Assembly (NCBI GenBank): GCA_013398175.1
Contig: VZRZ01000218.1
Coordinates: 434,001 to 498,000, forward strand
DNA: 64,000 nt
Source: Climacteris rufus
Lineage: Eukaryota; Chordata; Aves; Passeriformes; Climacteridae
Direction of reading: 5' to 3'
The position numbers and the translations under genes are program-made. Positions within the stretch are counted from its first letter, which is position 1; each line of letters opens with the position of its first letter. Shown in pieces: positions 35,186-46,320 of the stretch. The notes under the pieces were generated by a model that saw nothing but the letters and a program-made list of their open reading frames with translations, had not been told where the DNA came from and did not search any database.

Positions 35186-37500
35186 CTGCAGAGAGTAACA
35201 GATAAAGAGGTTATTGCCAAACAGGTCTCCCTGCAGCCCTCACTACTGACCACCACTGCAACTTTGCAGCTGCCAACCCCAGCACCAGGTGCACATCTCC
35301 TCCAGTGGTGCAAACATCCTCCGGATGTGCAATCACCCTGAGAGCCTGGCCCTTCCAGTCAGTCAGTGCTCAGGGCACACTGGAATCTGCTAGGGCACAC
35401 TGGCAAAGCAAGCCTGGCAGAGGCAGATCCTGATTACTAATGCTCTATTCTTAAATATTGCCCCTCAAGATTTGCTAGCAATTAACTGATTAACTTTAAT
35501 GGCTTCGCAGGCATAAATAACTGCACCTAACTCGAGCACTCAGCACAGGGAATGCCAGGGCTGGGGTTAGCTGTGCAGCCCTGAGTTGGCTTTCTTGCAT
35601 TATTACAGTCACATACACAGAGCTGGCAGCAAAGCTAGGAATGCAGCTAGAACTCTGGATTTAAAATTAAGGTTATAAACAAACCCTCTCTGCTTCATTT
35701 GTCATCTTCTCTGTGCACTGACCAAAAAGGGTCTGCAGTCGGATCATGTGTGTTCCTGCTGTCTGAACCAGTTAATATTTTATGTCATCACTGCAGGACA
35801 AACCAGGTTTACACAAATGCAAAAGCTCTGGCAAGAACTACCACAATATGCAGTTCTTGAGCCCTCACTCAACCCATGAGAAAGTTAAGAATCTCTTTGT
35901 TTCACACCTATTAGAAACCCCAAGGGGCAGGTGTGAGTTGTGTTCAGGTCATTTGGTCCTGAAGCAATAGGAGGAGATCTAAGAACCATCTGCCATTTTT
36001 GCCCACGTTTAGGATGTATTTTGTTGGAGTTTTTAACACAACAGACTAAGGGTCAATGTTGATCCATTTTCAATACGTGGTTCCCATTAGAGTCTTGCTG
36101 AACAGGTGCAAGGCAAGACAGCAATCCCATTAAAAACATTCCAGGTAAGATATCCAGACACACAAAGTTGCTACAGTTGTTGGACTTTCCCCTACTCAAT
36201 AGGACTTCGAACTGTTTGAAATAACAATCCAGCATCCACAGAGTGACTGGATGACCAGGATAAGTCTCTATAAAATAAACACTTTGAAGATCTTTAGCAG
36301 TTCAAAGAAACTACTGCTCCAAGTTTTCCCATTCAATGCCCCAGAAGTAATAATTTTGCTTAAAGTCCTCCAATTTGTACAATTAGCAGGATGAGGGAAA
36401 CACATAACATGGGAAAAGAGATCTGTATTGCAACGAAGTAAATAGGTATTTGAAATGCACAGTCTTAAAACTAGGATGTGTTCTGTCAAGAAAGCTTTTT
36501 TGATCTGTAGCAGAAACAAAACTCATGGAAAACAAACAAACAAACCAAACCAAACAGAAAAAAAGCAAAACAGGGAGATCATACCTCATAAGATCCAAGT
36601 ACAAATGTGAGGTGATCTCATAAAAAAATTCAGAGATGTGTCTAAATCATGGATTGCTTTTAACATTTGAAGTCAGCTCCAATCACTGAACACTGTGATC
36701 CTCCTAGTGGTTTCAGTGAGAAGTTCTGGGCTCAGTAACCAAACAATTTAAAAGAGTTGGCTCTGCAAACAAGATTTGCAGAAAATACCAAACCTACCAG
36801 TTTTCCAAACTGATATCAATGCTTGTTAGCAGTTCAGTAAATGAGGCTTTAAGAATACAACCACTCGCCTGCCATGTGGTTCTTTCAGTATCCTTCCCTT
36901 GACAGAGGGGGCCCTGGAACTGAGGTGAGAACTTCAGTGGGGTTCCTTTCTCCACTTCTCATACTCCATCTCCATCATATCTGGTCACCTCTGGTAAAGG
37001 AAACTTTCCACCCAGAGGCCAGGAGGTTGAAAGGGCATTGGCACATTAAAATTCCTTATGCAAACCCAGAAGTCTCTCTCACACCATCACAAGGTACTCA
37101 AAATACTAATCCAAGAATTACCAAACAGCAAAGGAGTTGGGTAAGTGGAATTCAAGGTTGTCTGGGAGCATCTTGTAGAGGACAGGAAAAGTTAAGTTGT
37201 AACTCAGTGGTGTCAGTCAGGGAAGGTTAGGATCCACCATGGGGAAGTACACGTGTTTTTCTACAGCATTTGTGTAACAGAATCTCAGAAAATGCTCCAC
37301 TTGCAGGATAAAAGCAGCTCAGTCTTGAAGGCTTGGGAAAATGGTTCTCACAAGAACCAACAAGAGCCAACAAGACCCTTGGGAAAGACTGCTTGACTCA
37401 GGATCCACTTTAGGGTCTCTCCATCACACTGGTATTTCTGATTGGGAAAGATACTCTCTTCTCCCTCTACAAGTGATCTCTACAAAGCTCCACCACTCAC
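35186..37500 (-). other. MIX23: MIX23 intron 3
   Basis: This 2.3-kb intron on the - strand has a gtgagt donor and a tctctgcag acceptor. It contains a short A/C-rich simple tract at about 36530-36560 and no other recognisable element. Confidence 0.8.
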
Positions 37501-37647
37501 CTTTGTCTGCTCTTTCCTGAGTTGTTTTAATAATGCTACATCGTCTTGGGCTTTTTCCCTCTCTTCTTTGAGAGTTTTCACTACAGCAGAAGTCTGAGAG
37601 ATGCAGTTTTTGATGATTCTTTCTCTATTGGTGTGAGCATCCATCAA
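37501..37647 (-). CDS. MIX23: MIX23 (CCDC58), exon 3 (coiled-coil part)
   Basis: This 147-bp exon on the - strand (49 codons, phase 0) has a ccacttag acceptor and a gtgagt donor. It encodes LMDAHTNRERIIKNCISQTS, AVVKTLKEEREKAQDDVALL and KQLRKEQTK. The Lys/Glu-rich segment with regular hydrophobic spacing is the predicted coiled coil that gave CCDC58 its name. MIX23 is a small mitochondrial intermembrane-space protein imported through the Mia40 disulfide relay and involved in protein import. The four exons visible here give 127 residues of a protein that is about 144 residues in human. Only the first exon is missing. Confidence 0.96.
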
Positions 37648-38170
37648 CTAAGTGGGGAGAGAAAGAAAGTCACAATGACTTGTCAGAGAATAAAACCCTC
37701 TGAGTTACAAGTTAAAAGAGACACTTTCTAAAGCCACAGTATTGCTGTGCCCATAGAAATCCCTTTGACTCCATAATCCACATGCTGGAAGCAACACTGA
37801 GCAGCAGCCACTTCCAGCTCAGACTATTCTGTGGTTATTGCTGTTACCAGGTTGACCAACAGTCAAAGGCAAACACGAGAAGGAGTCCTGCAGAGTAGCA
37901 GGAAAAGGGTGCTAGCACTCTTTTAAAAAGATCCTTGAAGGATCAGCATTGCAGAACAAAGCACTGCCCCACATGCTTTTAAACCAAAGCAATTGTTATG
38001 TGCATGTGGTTTAGGTGTGTGGGGATGCCGAGTGGGACAGTCAGGAATACAGATAACACAGTTTATCAAGGACAGTGTTTTCCTCAGACACTGAGGGTGC
38101 TTTCCTGGCCACTGCACATGACAAAGCAGCAGGAAGAGGAAGGCTGAAAGTGGAAGGTGTGCACACTCAC
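37648..38170 (-). other. MIX23: MIX23 intron 2
   Basis: A 523-bp intron on the - strand with a gtgagt donor and a ctccccacttag acceptor. Nothing else is recognisable in it. Confidence 0.85.
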
Positions 38171-38296
38171 AGACTGGTACAGCTCTTTACACGTCTGACC
38201 AGGATCAACCTTCCCCACAAAGGAAGCTGTTGGAATCGTAGTGTTTATTTCATGGACAATTCTGTCATCGATCGTCCTCATCACCCTGAGCAGCTC
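38171..38296 (-). CDS. MIX23: MIX23 (CCDC58), exon 2
   Basis: This 126-bp exon on the - strand (42 codons, phase 0) has a tttttaatccag acceptor and a gtgagt donor. It encodes ELLRVMRTIDDRIVHEINTT followed by IPTASFVGKVDPGQTCKELY and QS. This is nearly the same as the human segment starting VMRTIDDRIVHEL, so the identity is firm. The Met in VMRT is internal and not the start. The true start should be in a short first exon further right, which is not visible and probably lies in the N gap at 39086-39754. Confidence 0.96.
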
Positions 38297-38929
38297 CTGG
38301 ATTAAAAAATACAGAGAAAGACACTTGGTTGTATCTCTGAGAAAAGCCTACTACAAAAAAAAAATTGCACAGCTAAGTGTTTTAATAGAGAATTAAATAG
38401 GATTGCTTACACGGGGTTAGAACACACCAAAGAACAATTCCCACATGCAGGAGTATGTGCTGCAAAGCGTGGAGCTTCCTTGGCAGCAAAGGCCAGAGAG
38501 GGGGTAACTGATGCCCCCCAAGGCCTGTACTGCCCTGTGGGCTGTATGGACAGGCTGAAGAGCCTCTCCCCAAGTCCCCATCCCCAATTCCAGGTGGGAA
38601 ACTGGGCCTGAACTACACCAAAATGGCAAACTTTGAATAAAACCCCCCACCATTTTGGGGGGCATGAAGCTGAGTCGGGGGAGCTTTAGCTTGGATATCA
38701 GGGAAAAGTTTTTCACACGGAGAGTGGCTGGGCACTGGAATGGGCTCCTCAAGGAAGTGGTGACAGCACCGAGCCTGACAGAGCTGAAGAAGAGTTTGGC
38801 CAAGGCTCTCAGGCACACGGTGCGGTTCCTGGGGTGCCCTGTGCAGGGCCAGGAGCTGGACTGGAGGATCCCCGTGGGTCCGTTCCCACCCACCATGCTC
38901 TGGGATTCTCTGTTCAGGCACAGGCCGGT
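38297..38929 (-). other. MIX23: MIX23 intron 1 (3' part)
   Basis: Intronic sequence between exon 2 and the missing first exon. It contains a CR1 fragment antisense to the gene (about 38655-38917). Past 38930 it merges into the GC-rich promoter region. Confidence 0.7.
38655..38917 (+). mobile_element. CR1 LINE 3' fragment (CR1-X-like tail)
   Basis: The + strand frame encodes the last part of the CR1 reverse-transcriptase ORF (LDIREKFFTRRVAGHWNGLL and VTAPSLTELKKSLAKAL). It is followed by a 3' tail 'gatccccgtgggtccgttcc' and a terminal gggattctctg that resembles the octamer repeat end of avian CR1. It is strongly 5'-truncated. The open frame is largely intact, which suggests a fairly young insertion. 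It lies inside MIX23 intron 1 in the opposite direction to that gene. Confidence 0.85.
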
Positions 38930-39985
38930 CCGCGCCGCCCCGCCGGCCTGGGCCCCGCTCGCACGGCTGAAGGCACCGGGGGCACTCCACGCTCCGTCCG
39001 ACGCCGCGGAGGCGCCCACGGTGCTCCCGCCGCCCGCGGAGGCTCCCGCGCCGCCAGGGCTCCGTGCCGGGAGAGGCTCCCTGGGNNNNNNNNNNNNNNN
39101 NNNNNNNNNNNNNNNNNNNNNNNNNNNNNNNNNNNNNNNNNNNNNNNNNNNNNNNNNNNNNNNNNNNNNNNNNNNNNNNNNNNNNNNNNNNNNNNNNNNN
39201 NNNNNNNNNNNNNNNNNNNNNNNNNNNNNNNNNNNNNNNNNNNNNNNNNNNNNNNNNNNNNNNNNNNNNNNNNNNNNNNNNNNNNNNNNNNNNNNNNNNN
39301 NNNNNNNNNNNNNNNNNNNNNNNNNNNNNNNNNNNNNNNNNNNNNNNNNNNNNNNNNNNNNNNNNNNNNNNNNNNNNNNNNNNNNNNNNNNNNNNNNNNN
39401 NNNNNNNNNNNNNNNNNNNNNNNNNNNNNNNNNNNNNNNNNNNNNNNNNNNNNNNNNNNNNNNNNNNNNNNNNNNNNNNNNNNNNNNNNNNNNNNNNNNN
39501 NNNNNNNNNNNNNNNNNNNNNNNNNNNNNNNNNNNNNNNNNNNNNNNNNNNNNNNNNNNNNNNNNNNNNNNNNNNNNNNNNNNNNNNNNNNNNNNNNNNN
39601 NNNNNNNNNNNNNNNNNNNNNNNNNNNNNNNNNNNNNNNNNNNNNNNNNNNNNNNNNNNNNNNNNNNNNNNNNNNNNNNNNNNNNNNNNNNNNNNNNNNN
39701 NNNNNNNNNNNNNNNNNNNNNNNNNNNNNNNNNNNNNNNNNNNNNNNNNNNNNNGCGGGGCACCGCGGCCTGGGGCCGGCCGGGGGCCGCCGCCGCTTCG
39801 CCTCCTCCCCGGGAGCCCGAGGGGCCGGGCCCGGCGGCGGACGGGACGGGACGGGAAGCGAAGCGTGAGGGGCCGCGACCGACGGGCTGGCCCGAAAGCA
39901 GTGCCGGGAGGGGGGCTGCGCCTCGCTTCTCTGAAGGCCTTGGAAAGGGTCCGCTTTCCTTGGGGCGGTCGCCTGTAAATGTAAA
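38930..39985. promoter_or_regulatory. GC-rich CpG island, likely shared MIX23/FAM162A promoter (with gap)
   Basis: Both visible flanks of the N gap (38930-39085 and 39755-39985) are extremely GC- and CpG-rich. They sit between the 5' ends of MIX23 (-) and FAM162A (+), so this is the expected place of a bidirectional promoter. Neither first coding exon can be read in the visible flanks. The transcription start sites cannot be placed because 669 bases are missing. Confidence 0.7.
39086..39754. other. Assembly gap (669 N)
   Basis: A run of undetermined bases inside the CpG island, as is common for GC-rich avian promoters in short-read assemblies. It probably hides the first coding exons of MIX23 and FAM162A. 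Long open frames that seem to cross it are artefacts of the N run. Confidence 0.98.
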
Positions 39986-40747
39986 TTACTGATTTGTCAG
40001 AGCGGGAATGTGTTATGTCTCGAAAGCAAAGGGCAGTGGTTTCCCTTAGGAGAGGCGTCTTCAGACAGCATAAAGAAGGGAAAAAAGAACTCAGTTTTTA
40101 TTTTAAAAGTGCCCCTTTGGACTTTCGGAGTTAGTTTGGTTGTTTGGTTGGGGGTTTTTCGCCAGACTTTTTTCATTCCATTCAAAGCTCCTTCTTTAAA
40201 GTATGTTTTTGTAGGTAAGGTGCCCTGGCCTTTTCTAATGCACTGCAAAGTCATTACCTCAGTGCTGCAAGATTCTGCTCTTTCGGCTTTTCCCTTGAGT
40301 GTGTCTGTGCTTTTGGGATGTGACAAGATTGGTAGAATGCTGGTGTGCAGTCCTTGAAATAGCCCTGTCCAAAGTGTATTTGAGGCATATGAACAATTGG
40401 CTTCCTGGAAATTGTGATGTGTGTTGTGTTTTAGAAATTGCTTCTAGACTGTAGTCTTGCATTCTTATTTTTTTCTAAATGAGTTAAATTGCATTCATAT
40501 TTCTCTAAATAACGTTAATGAGCAAGTTCAAGGCATAGCTTTTACACAAGTTTTAATTTATTTGATAGGCTATTACAACTAAATCTGGTACTTATTGCCT
40601 AATATTACTTGTACCTATTGGTTTTTTCCTTTTTTTTCATTTTAAGTTAAAAAACCCCCAAACACTTGCACTGAAAAGCTAATATCCTCACTTTCTACTG
40701 CTCTGAGTTAAACTGGGCCTCTTTGCTTCCTCTTCTTTCTCTTCCAG
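39986..40747 (+). other. FAM162A: FAM162A intron 1 (3' part)
   Basis: The sequence between the CpG island and FAM162A exon 2 ends in a tttctcttccag acceptor. It contains a short G/T-rich run at about 40132-40160. I see nothing else. Confidence 0.65.
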
Positions 40748-40867
40748 ACAGGGCTGTTAAACTGCTGGGGAGAAATATTCCCTCCCTTCTGAGGATGACT
40801 GAAGGAGTGGATCTCAAGATAAGCAGAAGGTTCTGTATTAAACCCCAGGAAGAACTTCAGCGAAAGG
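40748..40867 (+). CDS. FAM162A: FAM162A, exon 2
   Basis: This 120-bp exon starts with two bases that complete a split codon and ends with one base (G) before gtgaga. The acceptor is tttctcttccag. It encodes RAVKLLGRNIPSLLRMTEGV and DLKISRRFCIKPQEELQRK, which aligns with the vertebrate FAM162A segment DLKRINGFCTKPQE. It is too short to stand out alone and was found by working back from exon 3. The phase fits: the final G joins GT of exon 3 to form Gly. This part of the protein is rich in Arg and Lys and contributes to the N-terminal mitochondrial region. Confidence 0.85.
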
Positions 40868-43103
40868 GTGAGAGTCTTTGATGAGATCATGCTGTGTTTC
40901 ATGCCATGAAATACTCGCTGTAATCATCCAAACGGGAATTTGGCTGACATAGATGCTAATATCCCTGATTTTGTGAGAGTGAGTTCTGACCCGTGGACTG
41001 AAAAATGGAGCCTTAAATTCAGTGAAGTCTTGTTTTCTGACAAAGCCAAGGCTCAGTATTTCCCCTGGTGATGATAACACAGCTTTCGCCTTGTGGCAGA
41101 GCAGCAGCACCTTATCAGGCACACACTCCCACACTGAGGCTCTGGCACTGGCTGCTCAGCCCCACTGTAAACTATCAATGTTCAGGAATGTTGTGTGAGC
41201 TAAAAGCCTTTTGCAGTTTTTCAGAGAGCAGCCTGCTCCAGCTGCTCCAAAAACTGAATGTGCCCTGCAGGGAAGAGTCTGAGTGGTTGCTGGTTCCCGT
41301 TTAAGGGTGGAGCTGCTCAGGGAAAGCTCAGGCCCTGAAATGTTTTTTCACTATAAATGGGACAGTGGTGCTGCTCTCATCAGACTCCCAGCATCACAGG
41401 TTCCTCAGGGCCCACCCATGCAGGATAACAGAAGCATACAGATGTGAAGCATGAGGCATGCTGCTGTGTTAAAAACCAAAACCAGCTGTGCTGAGTAAGA
41501 CTAAAAGTCTCCTTAAAAGTGTGGTGTCTCCAGTAGGGGCCAGTGAGGGAGGTCCCTTACATTATTTGAAGCCCAGTGGCAATGGTGGCCTACAGAAAGC
41601 AGCTAAGGAAGAGCATGGAAGGAGGGCTCCTCTTTACTGCTGTCCCAGAGGTGGCATCTTTGTGTTTCATGGTCCTCACTGGATTTGTTTTTACGAATTT
41701 GCCCAGTTTCTTGAAGCTGGATGTATTTTTAGCATTCACATTGTCCAAGAAGAAATTCCTCAGCTGAACCGTGCTGTGAGAGAACAAGAACAGTCTTGTG
41801 TTTGTTTTTAAACCTGATGTGCACTTTTTTATAATCTGATTTTCCTTTATTCAGTACCCTTTCCAAAACAGGGCCTGTTCATTGTAACCCACGCTCCCAG
41901 TGTCACTTGCAATGCTGTCTTGGGCCGAATGGAGCTTCAGTCACTCCTGTTCCAGCCCAGAGGGTCTCAGTCTCACCTCTTACACGGTGGCCATCCCGTA
42001 CCTGTGGCTGTCCTTACCAGTTTTCTCTGTGCCCATTGCATTGCAGCTCCCTCTGAGACGAGGGATCAGTATTTCCCGTGCTTTTCAAACTGCTGGAGTC
42101 CCAGTTTTCCACAGTGGCACAACAAAGCTGCTGTGTCTGTCTGTGCCCCTCACCGTGGCCAGTTGTGCTGTTTCCCTCGCTGTCACTGAACACCTTGCCC
42201 AAGGCACCACGGAGCCCCGAGGACTTGCTGCTCAGGCCTGGGTAATGATTGATCACACTTAGGGCAGAGTCTGGCACTTGGATGTGACCTGGAATTGCTT
42301 CCTGTTCATAATGAGGGCGTTCCCTGGCCAGCTCAGTGACTCTGGGTGCTGAAGCCCCGAGGCACTTTGGGCTCAGCCCACTTCTTTATGTTTTTCACTA
42401 ACCTGGCACTGTCAGCAAACTCTGAATCCACCCCACTTCCTAGGTAGCTCATAAATCCGTGAGGGAGCACACATCCATACAGACCTTCCATTTTTTTAAA
42501 AGAAAAAAGGAAAAAGCTGGCTATCTTTGCACTTAGTTGGCTAGATTGTAATGGTATTTTATGTGTGAAAACCTTCCCTTGCTACATTATGAATATTTTG
42601 TCCATGGAGTTTGAAACACTGAGCTGAAAATTATGGGTCTAATCTTTTCCTGTGGTCCTCTGTTTGTTTATACCTTCAGATAAGATAAAATCTTAGACTG
42701 CCTGAAAAAGTGAGCATTCTGTGGTGTGACAGTGCAGCATATTGGCTTTTCTGTAGCTGTTCCATTTGATTTCTTTTTTTTAAACTAAGTTAAATGTAAT
42801 AGAAAAACTGTAATGTCACAGCACCTTAGGAAGCTGGAGCAGCTTCTGCAAATTGAGCCCTGCAAATACAGAGGTCTTGGGAAGGATTTGGTTCTCCTTA
42901 CATGGCCTCAGTTTAATCCATATTTACATATTTGTTAATCTGTGAAACACTTTTCATTCTCTAACCAACTCTAGCAATCATATTTAGAATTCTGCACTGC
43001 TCACCCTAACTGGTTTTGTTGCAGCTCTGGCAATCCAGCTTCTCTGACTGTTGTTTTTGGTGGTGTTTTGTTTTCGTTTTTGTGTTTTGTTGGGGGTTTT
43101 TAG
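40868..43103 (+). other. FAM162A: FAM162A intron 2
   Basis: This 2.2-kb intron has a gtgaga donor and a gttgggggtttttag acceptor preceded by a G/T-rich tract (about 43040-43103). A segment at about 42370-42480 faintly resembles CR1 but is too diverged to call. No other feature is seen. Confidence 0.75.
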
Positions 43104-43212
43104 GTCAATCTCCTCTGAGGGTGCCTGGATACAAGCCTACAGACTGGGAGAAAAGGTTTTTGTTGTGGGCAGGCAACTTCAAAAAGCCTGAGGATATACC
43201 AGAGACTGTCTC
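43104..43212 (+). CDS. FAM162A: FAM162A, exon 3
   Basis: This 109-bp exon starts with GT, which completes a Gly codon, and ends with TC, which completes a Ser codon in exon 4. It encodes QSPLRVPGYKPTDWEKRFLL and WAGNFKKPEDIPETV. The KPTDW and FKK-x-x-x-IPETVS elements are hallmarks of the FAM162 family. FAM162A (also known as HGTD-P or E2IG5) is a hypoxia-induced mitochondrial protein linked to apoptosis in mammals. The donor is gtaagt. Confidence 0.95.
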
Positions 43213-46211
43213 GTAAGTGTCAGCGTTGAAGCTGTGAAAGAAATAAGTGACTTGAATGCAACTCAGTAACTTTTCTTAACTGGAATGGGTTTGCCCAGCT
43301 GAAAAATCTCCTGTTGTGTTTAGTGTGTCATCCTTGTAGATGAAATAATCTCAGCACTTCTGTTGTGCTAAGATAATGTAACCTCTTGATTATTTCTTTT
43401 CTTTTGCAAAGGGATGACCAGCATTTATCAGTTTTTTCATTAGAAAAACATGATAGATCAGTTAATCTTTACTCTTCTCTCACAATTTAAAAGCTTTTTT
43501 CACACATCAGTGTGAGCTTTTTCTAGTGTTTTTCTTTATATGTCAGTCTCCTCCTGTGGGAAACTTTCATATACAGCTATAAAATAACTGAAACTCATAA
43601 AATATTTATTAATGAATGTCTAGAGGGCATGGGCCAACTTCCTCTACTCTTGGAATTTAAACAAACAGTGCAAAGGCTCCCTAACTATATATAGTCAAAA
43701 TTTCCCTGTTGCTGGTGGAGTGCAAATGGCAAAGCTTTGTCCAGTGTGAAAAGCAGAAAATAAAACTGGATGTTCTGGTTTGCACATCAAAAATGAAGAC
43801 GAAACTGAGCAACAATAGGCAACTATTGGTTTAAAAAACATTCCTAGGGGTAGTATAGTTATCTTTTAAAACATGCTCATAATGCTTTTAGATCTATGTA
43901 TTTATTTAAATTAAAAAGGTACAGTAAATCTTGCACTACTTGAGTAAGAAAATTATGTAGCTGCCCTCTATATATTTTGTTTGTTTGGATGCATTGTGTA
44001 GGAATTGAAAATCCACCCGTGTATCTCCATGTACCACAGTGAATAAATTTTGTCAAAATGGAATCCTTCCATTTTCTAGTGAGTAATTTTTCTTAAAATT
44101 GCATTTGAAATACATAGAGGTGTAAATTATTAAAACTTACTATCACTTACCACTTGTTAGGAGTGTTTTTAAAAAAAACAGAGTTAGCAGAGTGATTGAT
44201 TTCAGTAGTTTATTGAAAGGACAAACCAACTTCTGATAAAAGCTGACCATTTTTGCAAGTGCATAGGGAATTCTTTTTATTTAAACAAATAATTCAGCCA
44301 AATCTGAGAAGACAATCGAGAAGTATAAAAGCAGAAAAACTTTTCTTGTTCTGAGGTTAATTAATTAATCTGAGATTAATTGTGGGTTGTAAGGGCTTGT
44401 GATATAACTTAGTAATCCTGTAAAATGTGGTAATCAGAAGCAACTTATTTATTAAACAAATGTTAATCTTAGCCACTGAACTGATTTAAAATGCAAGTTG
44501 TGTTCAGATATCTATCTTTGCTCTTGTATATTCTTAACACATCTAAGGTACTTCCAAAAGTAACTAGCAAAGTTTTTTTAATCCTATTACCGTGCATTTC
44601 AGCTTAATTGCAGCCTGCACTCAAGGCTTTCATTGCAGATTATTAGCAGAAACAAATAACCTGGCTGCTAAAATTAACTGTTAGTTTATTGTAGGTGGAT
44701 GTGTTTGTTCCCTGTGATCAGAAATCTTGTACTCGAATCAATACTCTGACAAAAACAAGAACAAAACTCTTTTCAGCTCTCAGGTCCTTTGTGATTTACC
44801 ACGTTGAACTATCGTGGGTCCTTAAGTATCTTTTTGTTTCTTCTAAATATAAGGGTCAAAATGCAGTGAAAGATTCTGTATTCACTCATGTTTGTGTACA
44901 GCAATAATTTCCCAGTTCCATTAAATGCATTCTCCATGTTAGTTTGGGGGTATCATTAACCTAGTTTGGTGCATTTATTCTTTTCATCACACAATGTTGG
45001 TGCTTCTCTAATCTTCTGGAATTTTATCAAGTGCCAGATGGAATCAGTGAGAATATGAGACCTTGAGAAGGGAATCACCTGCTCTAAATTCTGCAAGGAG
45101 AGCTAAATGTGGAGGGTGTAGGTCTTTGGTTACTGTGGGAAGCACATCTAAAAAGCATTAGTGCCTCACTGCCCTTCTTGCATTGTTCTCTGCAACACAA
45201 AATGTGCTGTAACCAGGGTGTCATCTGGGTAGAATGATCTTCAGAGTTCAACCCAATGATCTTTTGTTTTAATTCTTCACATGTACAGCTGGAAGGTCTT
45301 AGTAACTGCTGCTCTGCTGGTGGAAGACTTCTGGGTTTTGAAAGATACCAGCAGAGCAGGCAGCAGGTTTCCCAGAGGGGCAGTACAGCTACTGGTGTGG
45401 CTCAGTAAACCCTTTGACATTAAAAAAAAAGATTGAAAGGAGTGGGAACCACTGGTCTCTTACCAAGTCCCAGTGAGAATGTCAGAGTATTGCATTCAGC
45501 AGCCAGTGTGTCCTCCACAGCACTGCCAGGTCCTGCAGTACAGGAAGCCACCTTGCTGGCAAACAGACTGCATCATCAATGAAACTCTTTTGAACTTCAG
45601 GCAGAAGAAATTGCAAACTGTGATAATGCTTCCCTCCACCCAAGAAACTCTAAACTGTTAAAACACTGCATTAAGTTCCTGCTCACAAATGGTTTTTACC
45701 AGACTTCTGCTATTGAGAGAAAAGTGCATGCTTTACAATGTTAAATATATCACAGTTGTTACATGGATGGAGTTCTCCCTGACTCTGCAGATACTGGAAG
45801 GTGGTAGTGACGACAGAGGGAGTTGACAGTAAGAAAAATATGATATTAGTAAAACCATCCCTCTCTTTTTCTTGTTCTTTCCATAATAAACACAACTACT
45901 GCAGCCCTCCTCCTTTGCACTGCAGTAGAGTGGTCTGCAAAGGCAGAACTGTCTCTCAACAATGAAGTAACCAAAATGAAAAAGCTGGGGTTGTTTCCAG
46001 CTTTGAGAGGAATGCCTTGGTGACCAGGTATCTCCCAAGGTACTTGGGGATCAGCCCTTCCCATTCTTGTAAAACTTTCTTGTGGAAAGAGCCAAGTACC
46101 AGTAGCATTATAGAAAAGTACTTAGGTAGCCTGCTAGGAGAAATTAAACAATTGGCCAAGTGATTCATTTGGGTCTCTGATAATGAGCCTGTTCTTTTAT
46201 TCTCTCTTGAG
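43213..46211 (+). other. FAM162A: FAM162A intron 3
   Basis: This 3.0-kb AT-rich intron has a gtaagt donor and a tctctcttgag acceptor. I see no exon, RNA gene or nameable repeat in it. Confidence 0.85.
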
Positions 46212-46320
46212 GATTGAAACTGTCAGAGCAGCAAAGACCACGCTGCGTGTGAGGTTCAGCTATGTCATGATTGCCCTGACAATCCTGGGCTGCATCACCA
46301 TGGTGGTCAGAGGGAAGCAG
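46212..46320 (+). CDS. FAM162A: FAM162A, exon 4 (transmembrane segment)
   Basis: This 109-bp exon begins with the G that completes the Ser codon split from exon 3 and ends in phase 0 before gtaagc. It encodes IETVRAAKTTLRVRFSYVMI followed by ALTILGCITMVVRGKQ. The hydrophobic stretch SYVMIALTILGCITMVV is the single predicted transmembrane helix, flanked by basic residues as in other members of the family. The acceptor is tctctcttgag. Confidence 0.95.

Noticed and set aside
38417..39992. Long open frames on both strands across the N gap (for example 445 and 448 codons).
   Set aside because: They are open only because undetermined bases contain no stop codons. The readable part on the left is CR1 sequence and CpG-island DNA.
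42370..42480. Possible CR1 remnant in FAM162A intron 2.
   Set aside because: Only a vague likeness ('ctggcactgtcagcaaactc') to reverse-complemented CR1. Too diverged to call without an alignment.
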